A stretch of 64,000 nucleotides of DNA, taken from contig CAJNDT010005913.1 of the NCBI GenBank assembly GCA_905221615.1, positions 1,488,001 through 1,552,000 on the forward strand, given 5' to 3'. This document shows positions 44,069 through 51,960 of the stretch, piece after piece. The translations under genes and the position numbers were made by a program. The stretch's first letter is position 1, and every line of letters starts with the position of its first letter. Origin of the DNA: Symbiodinium sp. CCMP2592. Its lineage: Eukaryota; Sar; Dinophyceae; Suessiales; Symbiodiniaceae. The notes below the pieces were generated by a model that did not search any database, was not told where the DNA came from, and saw only the letters and a program-made list of their open reading frames with translations.

Positions 44069-45367
44069 ATGAATGAGCCTTATCAGGAAGTGACCGACAC
44101 CAACCAGACCGATGATCGCAGTGTGGTCATCAAGTCGATGAACCAGTACAGGACCACGCCGATCCGTTGGCTTGAGGAGGGACGCATCGCGCTGGGGAAG
44201 CTCACGCTCATCGCGGGTGATCCGGGACTGGGCAAGTCCTTCATCACCCTCGACATGGCGGCGCGTGTCTCGCGTGGGGAGTTGCCCAGAGCGGCGACGC
44301 GGGCCGTGGAGCATGAGATGCAGCTGCGAGCGACGCTGTCGGACTTTGAACGCAACCATCGCGAGTCGCTCGATCGTGATCCGAGCGACGCCTCTAACCG
44401 ACCCACCAAGCTCGCGATCCCGGAGCGTCCCGGCGAGGTCGTGCTGCTCAACGCGGAGGACGACGCGGGCGACACGATCCGTCCTCGCCTCGAAGCGATG
44501 GGCGCGGACCTGTCGCGGATTCATCTGTTCGAGGGGGTTGTGCAGCCGATGGGTCGGTGCGTGAATCTGACTCAACTGGATACCGATATCCGTCTGCTCG
44601 CGCAGACGCTCAAGAAGATCGAGAACCTCAAGCTCATCATCATCGATCCCATCAGCGCGTACATGGGCAAGACCGATTCGCACAACAACGCCGATGTCCG
44701 ATCCGTCCTCGCGCAGCTCGCGCGTCTCGCGCAGTGGACCGGCGCGGCGGTCGTCTGCGTCACGCACCTGAACAAGGACGCGGGGGGCAAGCGTGCGATC
44801 TATCGCGCGATGGGGTCGCTTGCTTTTACCGCGGCGGCGCGAGCCGTGCATCTGGTGAGCAAGCATCCCGACGATGCGAGCAAGCGTGTGGTCGCGCCGG
44901 TGAAGAACAACCTGAGCGAGGAGTCGTCGCCTCGCGTGTACCGGATCGACGAGGGGAGAGTGGTGTGGCTCGATGAAGACATCGAATGGGACGCGGACTC
45001 GATCGAGCAGGCGTTCGAGGGGGCAAGGTCCACGCCCAGCGCGATGGAGGAGGCGAAGCGGTTCCTCGAGGAGGCGCTGGGGGAGGGTCCTGAGCTGGCA
45101 ACGAAACTGCGCGAGGATGCGGAGGGGTGTGGGATCAACTGGCGAACACTCAACAGAGCGAAGCGGGCGCTCGCGGTCGAAGCGTTCCGCAGGGACGAGC
45201 AGTGGTACTGGAAGATTCGAGGCTTGGATGACGAGTCGCTCGAAGGGACGATCGTTGATCCGGAGCCGGATGAGTTGGTGTATGAGCAGCAACTGGACGA
45301 CGAATCCGACCTCCACGAACTCGCACGACTCCACGGCTACGAGGACAACGGCTTTGTGCAAGGTTGA
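44069..45367 (+). CDS. RepA-like AAA family ATPase (AAA_25 type)
   Basis: A 432-residue RecA-fold ATPase. The start at 44069 is chosen because AGGAG lies six bases upstream; the ATG at 44063 touches it. It has Walker A GDPGLGKSF (about residue 50), a Walker B-like LKLIIIDPISAY (~187-198), and CVTHLNKD before a Gly-Gly-Lys loop. This pattern fits plasmid/phage replicative helicase-type RepA or AAA_25 proteins. The C-terminal ~130 residues are acidic and include a winged-helix-like stretch (EGPELATKLREDAEGCGINWRTLNRAKR). No primase, integrase or replication origin gene is next to it, so it may be a relic of a mobile element or a host gene of unknown role. Confidence 0.82.
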   Translation: MNEPYQEVTDTNQTDDRSVVIKSMNQYRTTPIRWLEEGRIALGKLTLIAGDPGLGKSFITLDMAARVSRGELPRAATRAVEHEMQLRATLSDFERNHRESLDRDPSDASNRPTKLAIPERPGEVVLLNAEDDAGDTIRPRLEAMGADLSRIHLFEGVVQPMGRCVNLTQLDTDIRLLAQTLKKIENLKLIIIDPISAYMGKTDSHNNADVRSVLAQLARLAQWTGAAVVCVTHLNKDAGGKRAIYRAMGSLAFTAAARAVHLVSKHPDDASKRVVAPVKNNLSEESSPRVYRIDEGRVVWLDEDIEWDADSIEQAFEGARSTPSAMEEAKRFLEEALGEGPELATKLREDAEGCGINWRTLNRAKRALAVEAFRRDEQWYWKIRGLDDESLEGTIVDPEPDELVYEQQLDDESDLHELARLHGYEDNGFVQG

Positions 45368-45397
45368 CAAACCCTCCCACTCCCGCTTGTCATCCTT
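45360..45397 (+). other. Hairpin at the end of the AAA ATPase gene
   Basis: Arms AAGGTTGACAA (45360-45370) and TTGTCATCCTT (45387-45397), 10 of 11 positions complementary. It overlaps the stop codon and is followed by GGGTTTTG. It could be a weak terminator. Confidence 0.5.
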
Positions 45398-45440
45398 GGG
45401 TTTTGAGAGAGATAGAGGGGGTAGAGAGTGTGTACGAATG

Positions 45441-45480
45441 CAAGGATGACAAACCCCTGGGTGGGGGTTTGTCATCCTTG
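45441..45480 (+). other. Perfect 17-bp hairpin downstream of the AAA ATPase gene
   Basis: Left arm CAAGGATGACAAACCCC (45441-45457), loop TGGGTG, right arm GGGGTTTGTCATCCTTG (45464-45480). The right arm repeats the motif TTGTCATCCTTGGG already present at 45387-45400. There is no T-run, so it is either a stem-loop stabilising the transcript or a recombination remnant. Confidence 0.7.
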
Positions 45481-45506
45481 GGACGGTTGGGCGTGGTGAT
45501 TTGGAA

Positions 45507-45606
45507 GGGTGGCGTGGAGGTGTTGTCTTCAACTCCTCCACGATTCTTGGATTGGAGTGCGATTCAAAGACATGCAGGAGCCGAAGACGGCACCTGCATG
45601 CCACCC
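45507..45606. repeat. 100-bp palindromic element, copy 1
   Basis: It opens GGGTGGCGTGGAGGTG and ends CACCTGCATGCCACCC. The two halves are imperfect inverted repeats of ~35-40 bases (GTCTTCAACTCCTCCACG on the left matches the complement of CATGCAGGAGCCGAAGAC on the right). A second copy is at 56582-56679. This looks like a REP- or MITE-like non-coding mobile element with no transposase in the window. Confidence 0.75.
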
Positions 45607-45624
45607 GCCATTGGTGAGTAAGAA

Positions 45625-46317
45625 CTAGTCCCAGTCAGGTGAATACGAGCAGACACACCAGGCTGGACCGCCATCACTTGATTCCCTAGTGCAGCAGGTT
45701 TGAGGAATTGAGGTATCCGACTGTGCTTCACTCAAAGTAAGTTGCTTCCCATGCAATCTCCGACAACTCACACAGCAATCCTTTGAATTGATAGTGACAG
45801 TCTCTACTCCTGCATTGCCCCAATCACTGAATCGCGCCTTTGCGACGATTGCAAGTTGTTGGTTTGGATCACGACCAGTCTCAAAAAGAAAGCGTGCCAT
45901 GTCAAAGGCAAGTTGAATGGCATCCGCGCCAAATGCTTGATTGAAAGCAGCCCAAACGAAGTCAGCAGAACCGAAACCTTGACCACGTGATTTTAACTCA
46001 CTCTTGATCCTGCGGTATGTGTTGTAGTCGATCCCATGCGTTTCCAATCGCGGAAGCCAATCGATCTCAAGTGCTTCATTCTCTGTCAAAAGGCTCGTTG
46101 CAAAAACGGTCTGCTTTGTTCTTACCAACATCCGCTTTTCACAATGAGGACACTTTTTTGCACGCTTCGGCAATTTGTCGAGCAATTCGTCGCAGTAAGG
46201 GCAACGAGGATCTTGCTCATCAGCACACTCACGACACACGGGTACGGCATTTAGAATGCGTGCCGGCTCACTAGCTGGAATGAACCTTCCACAACTTGTA
46301 CAACCTGTGCCGTCCAT
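45625..46317 (-). CDS. Zinc-ribbon protein with phage Mu F-like C-terminal segment
   Basis: A 230-residue protein from the ATG at 46317; an in-frame TTG at 46323 is closer to GGGAG and is possible. The N-terminal ~75 residues have four CxxC pairs (CTSC, CREC, CPYC, CPHC), consistent with two zinc ribbons. The middle is helical. The C terminus CCVSCRRLHGKQLTLSEA...QTCCTRE...CVCSYSPDW resembles the Cys-containing end of phage Mu F-like/minor head proteins. Local GC is lower (~48% in one hand-counted line) than the flanks. It is 16 bases downstream of the DUF4145 gene on the same strand. Function is unknown. Confidence 0.7.
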   Translation of the reverse strand: MDGTGCTSCGRFIPASEPARILNAVPVCRECADEQDPRCPYCDELLDKLPKRAKKCPHCEKRMLVRTKQTVFATSLLTENEALEIDWLPRLETHGIDYNTYRRIKSELKSRGQGFGSADFVWAAFNQAFGADAIQLAFDMARFLFETGRDPNQQLAIVAKARFSDWGNAGVETVTINSKDCCVSCRRLHGKQLTLSEAQSDTSIPQTCCTRESSDGGPAWCVCSYSPDWD

Positions 46318-46333
46318 AAACAAAATGCTCCCA

Positions 46334-46903
46334 TTACTCCGGAATCTGCAAATTCTTTGGAGCCTCGAAATGGGTTTGCAAAATCATTCTAACAAAGTCT
46401 ACCAACATAACTGATTCTTCATGAGTCGTTTCGGGGAGTTCATGAACAGCCTCATTTCCTTTAGTTCGAATGTGATCGACCCAAGTTTCCCAAGTCTTTG
46501 GCAAATGTCCTTCGTCAAACATCCACTTAACACATACAGCAAAATTCTTTGCTTGCTGAACATCCATGCCCATGTCAACAGCCAGTGCAAGCAAAATCTT
46601 CCTGCACGCCATCGTGGCTGCTGTAGGCGCACCGGCAGAGATACATTTTCTCGCCTCTGTATAAAGTGCATCTAAGCCCTCAGGAACATGTTGAACTTCA
46701 ATGCCGTGTGGAGCATGGTGAGTCGGGTGACCTGACAAATGAAAATTTGGCGCGCAACAACGGGGGCAAATATAAATCCAGTGGCTGTTACCGGTGTCAT
46801 GGTACCCTCGATTGCAACCAACCTGATTTGCACATTGCCAACAGACAAAGTCGATTGCTGGAATCGTCGTAGCACGTTCCCAATTTATACTTGACCACTT
46901 CAA
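46334..46903 (-). CDS. DUF4145-domain protein
   Basis: A 189-residue protein. The start is TTG at 46903 with AAAGG upstream; no suitable ATG exists. The N-terminal part has CxxC pairs (CWQC, CPRC), a probable zinc ribbon. The rest fits DUF4145: helices with EGLDALYTEARKCISAGAPT, the AACRKILLALAVD-like helix and the KGNEAVHELPETTHEESV loop with its conserved His. DUF4145 proteins often sit in defence or mobile regions, and it pairs here with a zinc-ribbon protein. No restriction or nuclease gene is next to it. A role is not known. Confidence 0.82.
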   Translation of the reverse strand: MKWSSINWERATTIPAIDFVCWQCANQVGCNRGYHDTGNSHWIYICPRCCAPNFHLSGHPTHHAPHGIEVQHVPEGLDALYTEARKCISAGAPTAATMACRKILLALAVDMGMDVQQAKNFAVCVKWMFDEGHLPKTWETWVDHIRTKGNEAVHELPETTHEESVMLVDFVRMILQTHFEAPKNLQIPE

Positions 46904-47059
46904 GTGAAACCTTTCTGCTTACCAGCGACTTTCCCCTCCTTCTATACTAGGCATCTATTCGGTATCCCTCCCCCCCTCATAACCCCTCCCCAATCCTTGA
47001 CATCCACCCTCTTCTCGCCTTCAATCCTCTCCCCTTGGGCATCGTGCCCGGGCCAAGCC

Positions 47060-47146
47060 GTCGGACCGAAGTCTCGGCCAACCGACATGGTCGCTACTCC
47101 CAAGTAGCACCGCAGAGGAAACTGGTTGAAAGCCAGCCCACTGCGG
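47060..47146 (+). promoter_or_regulatory. Structured leader upstream of rpsD
   Basis: Two hairpins lie before the rpsD ribosome site: GTCGG (47060-47064) with CCGAC (47082-47086), containing an inner CCGA/TCGG pair, and CCGCAG (47110-47115) with CTGCGG (47141-47146), containing CTGG/CCAG around TTGAAAG. Ribosomal protein S4 often represses its own operon by binding a leader. No known riboswitch consensus was matched. Confidence 0.5.
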
Positions 47147-47166
47147 ACGGAAGAAAGGAAGCCGCT

Positions 47167-47766
47167 ATGGCTACATACACAGGACCAAAGGTCCGTCTCT
47201 CGCGTCGTGTTGGTGTCCCCATCTGTGACACACCAAAGCACACCTCAAAGCGTCAGCTCACCCCTCCAGGTATGCACGGCTTCCGTGGTCGCCGTCTGCG
47301 TGACTACGGCATCCGCCTCGTCGAAAAACAAAAGCTCCGCTACCACTACAACATCCTCGAGAAGCAGTTCCGCCGCACTGTTGAAGAAGCGAAGTCCAAG
47401 CAAGGCAACTCGGGCGACGTCCTCATGCAGCTCCTCGAGCGTCGTCTGGACAACGTTGTCCGCCGTACTGGCATGGTCCGCACCATCTGGTCCGCGCGTC
47501 AGCTCGTTTCCCACGGCCACGTCCTCGTCAACGGTCACAAGTGCGACATCCCTTCGCGTCGTCTCGACGTCGGTGATGTGATCACGGTGAAGCCGAAGAT
47601 CGAGAAGGTCGTCCGCGAGAACATGGAATCCATGGGCGGCCACGAGGTCCCAGGTTGGATCGCGTTCAACCCATCGGAACTCAACACCAAGATCGCGGCC
47701 CTCCCAACCAAGGACCAGATCCCATTCGATGTGAACACCAACCTCATCATCGAATTCTACCGCTAA
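47167..47766 (+). CDS. rpsD: 30S ribosomal protein S4
   Basis: A 199-residue primary 16S rRNA-binding protein that starts 30S assembly. The start at 47167 (MATYTGPKVRLSRRVG) has AAGGA; the frame remains open upstream but that part is the structured leader. The S4 RNA-binding domain is clear (LLERRLDNVVRRTGM, then SARQLVSHGHVLVNG and SRRLDVGDVITVK). The N-terminal zinc cysteines seen in some S4 proteins are absent except for one (PICDTP). It is a single gene here, not in the usual rpsM-rpsK-rpoA operon, and is followed by a terminator. Confidence 0.96.
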   Translation: MATYTGPKVRLSRRVGVPICDTPKHTSKRQLTPPGMHGFRGRRLRDYGIRLVEKQKLRYHYNILEKQFRRTVEEAKSKQGNSGDVLMQLLERRLDNVVRRTGMVRTIWSARQLVSHGHVLVNGHKCDIPSRRLDVGDVITVKPKIEKVVRENMESMGGHEVPGWIAFNPSELNTKIAALPTKDQIPFDVNTNLIIEFYR

Positions 47767-47854
47767 CCCCCCCAAAGTTTGGAACACGCGATGCGGGATG
47801 CCTCTGGCAAGCCTTTGCAACGCGAACCAAGGCTTTGGAGACCATGCAAATCAT

Positions 47855-47889
47855 GCGAATCCTCGGCCAACGCCGGGGATTTGCTTTTT
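47855..47889 (+). terminator. Intrinsic terminator after rpsD
   Basis: 13-bp stem GCGAATCCTCGGC/GCCGGGGATTTGC with two G-T wobbles, loop CAAC, then TTTTT. It lies ~90 bases after the rpsD stop. Confidence 0.75.
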
Positions 47890-47962
47890 GATCGTTCGTA
47901 TGATCGACCAACGCGTTCAATGCTTGGACGCGACCCAACTGCACAGATAGCACGGAGCCGAC

Positions 47963-50041
47963 ATGCTCAAGTTCATCCGCAAGTACCAACTCATCATCCT
48001 CGCCGTAGGCGGCTCGCTGCTGATGGTCGTGTTCCTGTTCCAGCCGATCATCGGGAAGCTCTCCCCTGATCCACGCAAAGCAACAGTCGCACAACTCAGC
48101 GACGGCACGAAGTTCAACGGATTCGACTACCAACGAGCATCCTTCGACCTCGCGGTCATCAAACGCATCTCCCCGCTCCTCCTCCTCCCCACCCAGCAAG
48201 GCGGACTCGGGATCGATCAGTCCAGCAACGGCGACGAAGCGGAACTCCATTGGCTCCTGCTGAGCAAGCTCGCCAACGACGCGGGACTCGTCGGAGACGC
48301 GGGAGAAGGCATCACCTGGATCCCAGAACTCGCACGACGCAACGCCGCGTTCTCACTCCAGCAACGAGCACAGCAGGGGCAGATCCAGTTCAACAGCGAA
48401 GCGGAGTTCAATCAAGCCGTCGCCCAGTTCGCACCTGAATACGAACCCCAACTGCAACGCAATGTCGCGCTCGCAACAGGAATGGCGCAAGGCGCGACGG
48501 AAGACGATGTCTACCGAACCCTCGCGACCGCACGCGGCATCGAGCGTTTCTACCGCGTCTACTCGTCCGTCCCCTCCTATTCGGACATCGGCGCGATGGA
48601 CGCCGCGAAGCAGCGCTACGACGCGATCGCTGTGGACGCCGCGGTCATCAAGGGATCAACCATCGCTCCAGCGATCCCCAATCCGAGCGATGAAGAACTC
48701 CAAGCGTTCTTCGATCAGTACAAAGCGGACGCTCCATCGGACAACGACTACGCGATCGGATACACCCAACCCACACGCGTCAAAGTCGGCTGGCTCATGC
48801 TCGACAAAGAAGCGATCGCATCGAGCATCGTCGTTGACCGCGTCGAGCTCAACAAGATCTGGCGCACCGATCACCAGCTCCCACAAGAACAACAGCGTTA
48901 CCCAGGCGACTTCGCCGGAGAGCGTCTCAACATCGAGCGGAGCTACCGCACCGATCGTGCACTGGATCTCATGATCGAAGCGGACAAGATCATCCGCTCG
49001 CGCATCCTCCAAGCAACACGCACCCTCGACAAAGAAGGCGACGACTACATCATCCCGGAAGACTGGGACACCACGCGTCCGACGCTCGAGTCGCTCGCCC
49101 AAGCCGTCGTCAGCGGAACCAAGGAACAGCTGGACGCGGATGTCCCGCTCCCCGCTGTCGAGATCCACTCCGATCGCTGGCTCAACAACCTCGACCTCTC
49201 CACGCTCGCTGGATTCGGAACCTCAGCGTTCCGCATCGGTCAGCGCCCACTCCCAGCGTACCTGCTCCCACAAGCGTTCGACTCCGAAGAGATGAGCGCC
49301 CTGATGCACATCCAGAAGGGCATCCCGCTCGTTGATCCCGCCGCCGAGGACGCGATCGGGAATCGCTACTACGCGATCATCTACGATGTCAACGAAGCCG
49401 GACCAGCGGACTCGATCGACGATGTCGGACGCGACCGCGTCGTCAACGACTACAAGAGCGTCAAAGCGTACGAACTGCTCAGCGAGAACCTCGAATCGTT
49501 CGCATCACTCGCACAGTCCCAAGCAGACCTCGTCCCAGCGATCAGCGAAGCGATGAAGCTCGGCCCAACCGAAGCCGTGCGTCCAGGAGTCGCGCGCAAC
49601 CTGCTTGTGACCCAGGACAATGTCGCGCGTGGTCGTCTCGCGAGCTTTGTCGAACCAGCGCTCAACAGCGAAGCGTTCCGCAACGCCGTGCACGAAGCGA
49701 CTGCAGGTCTCGACCAGCTCGCATCCCCTGAGAGCATCGAAGCATCCCCGATCTTCGTCAGCGCCGTGATCCCAAGCTCCAAAGCGATCGCACTCGCGAA
49801 AGTCGTCGCTCCTCGTCCGATGACTCAGGAAGTCTTCGACATCAACATCTACCAGATCCTCGCCGGACAGGGACGACGCGACATTCAAACAGCGATCGAC
49901 GAATCCGGAGAGTCCCCCTTCATCCTCGAAACGCTCTCCGAGCGACTCGGATATGTCCGCGTCAAGAAGCGTCAAGGCGAAGAAGACACCGCACCCGCAG
50001 AGTCAGAATCAGCAACCGACTCCGAGACCGCCGAATCCTGA
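47963..50041 (+). CDS. Membrane-anchored SurA/PpiD-like periplasmic protein
   Basis: A 692-residue protein with one N-terminal transmembrane segment (LIILAVGGSLLMVVFLFQPIIG) preceded by a basic MLKFIRKY, so the rest is periplasmic. The layout (single TM anchor, long helical SurA_N-like region, helical C-terminal domain) resembles PpiD-type folding factors, but no clear peptidyl-prolyl isomerase (parvulin) signature was found by eye. The C-terminal ~20 residues are Glu/Ser-rich. It probably assists folding or quality control of exported proteins, which fits a genome with many secreted repeat proteins. It is a single gene followed by a terminator-like hairpin. Confidence 0.7.
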   Translation: MLKFIRKYQLIILAVGGSLLMVVFLFQPIIGKLSPDPRKATVAQLSDGTKFNGFDYQRASFDLAVIKRISPLLLLPTQQGGLGIDQSSNGDEAELHWLLLSKLANDAGLVGDAGEGITWIPELARRNAAFSLQQRAQQGQIQFNSEAEFNQAVAQFAPEYEPQLQRNVALATGMAQGATEDDVYRTLATARGIERFYRVYSSVPSYSDIGAMDAAKQRYDAIAVDAAVIKGSTIAPAIPNPSDEELQAFFDQYKADAPSDNDYAIGYTQPTRVKVGWLMLDKEAIASSIVVDRVELNKIWRTDHQLPQEQQRYPGDFAGERLNIERSYRTDRALDLMIEADKIIRSRILQATRTLDKEGDDYIIPEDWDTTRPTLESLAQAVVSGTKEQLDADVPLPAVEIHSDRWLNNLDLSTLAGFGTSAFRIGQRPLPAYLLPQAFDSEEMSALMHIQKGIPLVDPAAEDAIGNRYYAIIYDVNEAGPADSIDDVGRDRVVNDYKSVKAYELLSENLESFASLAQSQADLVPAISEAMKLGPTEAVRPGVARNLLVTQDNVARGRLASFVEPALNSEAFRNAVHEATAGLDQLASPESIEASPIFVSAVIPSSKAIALAKVVAPRPMTQEVFDINIYQILAGQGRRDIQTAIDESGESPFILETLSERLGYVRVKKRQGEEDTAPAESESATDSETAES

Positions 50042-50081
50042 CACTCCTGTTCAGCACTCGACAACATCCATCAATCTGCAC

Positions 50082-50112
50082 AAAGACACGAGACATCAGT
50101 TCTCGTGTCTTT
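50082..50112 (+). terminator. Terminator-like hairpin after 47963 gene
   Basis: 12-bp perfect stem AAAGACACGAGA/TCTCGTGTCTTT with loop CATCAGT, ending in TTTCTC. Confidence 0.7.
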
Positions 50113-50138
50113 CTCACGATACCCATTCAAAATTCATA

Positions 50139-50167
50139 TTGATACGATCCAAGCTTTCTGATAAGTT
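50139..50167 (+). promoter_or_regulatory. Candidate promoter for the 50204 gene
   Basis: TTGATA (50139-50144), 17-base spacer, TAAGTT (50162-50167). The -35 is strong and the -10 weak. Confidence 0.4.
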
Positions 50168-50203
50168 GTCTCTGATCAATTCATTCCAGGGAGAGACCAA
50201 ATC

Positions 50204-51682
50204 ATGCACATCCGTTCGACCGCTCTCGCAGCAATCCTTGCCGCGACAACCATCACGACCACACACGCGACCGCGCAGCCCATCACCGACTCGTTTACCT
50301 ACCAAGGCACCCTGATGGACAACGGCGCTCCAGCCAGCGGCTTCTACGACATGTCCTTCATCGTCTACGACGCCGAAGTAGGCGGAAGCATCGTCCCAGG
50401 AGGCAGCACATCCGTCCCAAATGTCGAGGTCGTTGACGGGCTCTTCGAAGCGTTCATCGACTTCAATGTCTCAGGCATGGTCTTCGACTCCGATGACACC
50501 CGCTGGCTCGAGATCCTCGTCGCGCCAGCAGGATCGCAGACCTTCGACACACTCTCGCCCCGTCAGCGGATCACCCCCGCACCACTGGCAAACTACGCGC
50601 TCCGCTCAGGAACATCTCTCCAAGACGCGTACAACAACGGCTCCGTCATCTCCATGAACTCAACCCAAGGCGTCATCGAACTCCAGAGCGGTGCCTCCCA
50701 AAACGCGGGACTGTTCGTCACTGATGACCAAGGAGAATCCCGAGCGATTCTTGGACGAAGTGGATTCGACTCAGGTCTGCTCTTCCTCTACGGCCCAGCA
50801 AACAACCCCATCATCACGCTCAACTACGACAGCTCCACCAACGGAGGTGGACGAGCGGTCCTCACACGCAACGACTCAGGAGACTCCGGCATCGTCCTCG
50901 AAGGGAACCAACTCGGGAGCGAATCCTCCCGCGTCACCATCTCCGGAGTCAACAGCATCATCGACCTCAACACCGCTGTCTTCAGCGACGACAGCGTCCA
51001 TATCCCCACCGACTCGATCAGCGCCAGAGAAACCCTCGAAGAGCCGGGGGTCGCTGAATCCGTCAACATCACTCAGGTCAACCTCACCCCCAGCACATCG
51101 ACCATCGACACGATCGACTCCGTCACCATCAACGCACCCACCGATGGATACGTCCTCATCATCGGATCAGCCGAACTCTCCATCGGTCACACCAACGGCA
51201 CCTCGTCCTCCGTCAACATGGGAGTCTCCACAAGCACCGGATTCATCCCTGGGAACCAGGATCTCGAGACACGCATCTCTCTCAACAACCCGACAGGCGC
51301 CTACGACCACGCCGTCACCGCGCACGCGATCTTCACCGCTCAGCAAGGACCAAACACCTACTACTTCAACGCGGACCTCCGCACACCCTCCGCAACAGCA
51401 GCTGTTATTGACTCGCAACTCAGCGCGATCTTCATCCCAACCGCCTACGGCGTAGCCGCTCGCGATGGTGGCACCAACGTCCCAGACGAGCTCACCCCAC
51501 CCTCCGCACCACGCACCACCCTCGACATCCTCGCAGAGCAAAACGAAGCCCTCCGCGCCGACAACGAACGACAGCAACGAGAGCTCGATGAAATCAACGC
51601 AAAGCTTGAACAACTGCTCCAAGAAACAGCACAAGAAGCGAATCTAGAATCCAAGCAGCACGCCGATCAGCAGTTCAAGTAA
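50204..51682 (+). CDS. Secreted tail-fibre-like protein with C-terminal coiled coil (paralog of 35658)
   Basis: A 492-residue exported protein with GGGAG ribosome site and signal peptide ending TATAQ. It shares with 35658 the FTYQGTLMDNGAPASGFYD start, the LSPRQRITPAPLANYALRSG hinge, the middle VTISGVNSIIDLN-type strands, the HAIFTAQQGPNTYYF stretch and the final coiled coil (LAEQNEALRADNERQQRELDEI). The two genes lie 13 kb apart on opposite strands, so this is a dispersed duplication. It lacks the S74 domain. A trimeric or dimeric surface structure is the likely role. Confidence 0.83.
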   Translation: MHIRSTALAAILAATTITTTHATAQPITDSFTYQGTLMDNGAPASGFYDMSFIVYDAEVGGSIVPGGSTSVPNVEVVDGLFEAFIDFNVSGMVFDSDDTRWLEILVAPAGSQTFDTLSPRQRITPAPLANYALRSGTSLQDAYNNGSVISMNSTQGVIELQSGASQNAGLFVTDDQGESRAILGRSGFDSGLLFLYGPANNPIITLNYDSSTNGGGRAVLTRNDSGDSGIVLEGNQLGSESSRVTISGVNSIIDLNTAVFSDDSVHIPTDSISARETLEEPGVAESVNITQVNLTPSTSTIDTIDSVTINAPTDGYVLIIGSAELSIGHTNGTSSSVNMGVSTSTGFIPGNQDLETRISLNNPTGAYDHAVTAHAIFTAQQGPNTYYFNADLRTPSATAAVIDSQLSAIFIPTAYGVAARDGGTNVPDELTPPSAPRTTLDILAEQNEALRADNERQQRELDEINAKLEQLLQETAQEANLESKQHADQQFK

Positions 51683-51707
51683 GACACGCAACCAACACGG
51701 ACACAGC

Positions 51708-51739
51708 AGACCATCATCACCCCCAAGTGATGATGGTCT
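51708..51739. repeat. Palindrome related to the A-E family
   Basis: 13-bp perfect stem AGACCATCATCAC/GTGATGATGGTCT with loop CCCCAA, 26 bases after the 50204 stop. Beyond the stem the right side continues TCTTGGTCC and the left GGACACAGC, so pairing extends imperfectly to ~23 bases. The ATCATC core is shared with copies A-E. Confidence 0.7.
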
Positions 51740-51759
51740 TCTTGGTCCGTAGTGCCTGT

Positions 51760-51960
51760 TTACCCACCACCAATCAGCGTCACGATCTCGACGCGCTGAC
51801 CACCACTCAGCACCCGATCACCCCGCTCGCGATTGGGAACCAGCTTCTTATCCACCTCCACGGCACACACCGCGTCGCTCAGCTCAAGCAACGACAGCAA
51901 TCCCTCGATCGTCGTCCCCTCAGGGAGCTCGCGTGCTTCGCCATTCACAGTACAGTTCAT
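51760..51960 (-). CDS. thiS: Sulfur carrier protein ThiS
   Basis: A 66-residue ubiquitin-fold protein that carries sulfur as a C-terminal thiocarboxylate for thiazole synthesis. It has MNCTVNGEARELPEGTTI, then VDKKLVPNRERGDRVLSGGQRVEIVTLIGGG. The C terminus is GG plus an extra G, as in many ThiS. It starts four bases inside the end of pncC (ATGA overlap), so it is the last gene of the MeaB-pncC-thiS operon. ThiF/ThiG are not in the window. Confidence 0.88.
   Translation of the reverse strand: MNCTVNGEARELPEGTTIEGLLSLLELSDAVCAVEVDKKLVPNRERGDRVLSGGQRVEIVTLIGGG

Noticed and set aside
43937-45604. 555-codon minus-strand frame opposite the AAA ATPase
   Set aside because: It runs through the leader block and the 100-bp palindromic element and has no domain; the sense ATPase has Walker motifs.
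47110-47146. Cobalamin riboswitch upstream of rpsD
   Set aside because: The GAAAGCCAGCCCACTG stretch recalled the B12 box, but the rest of the consensus and the gene context do not fit.
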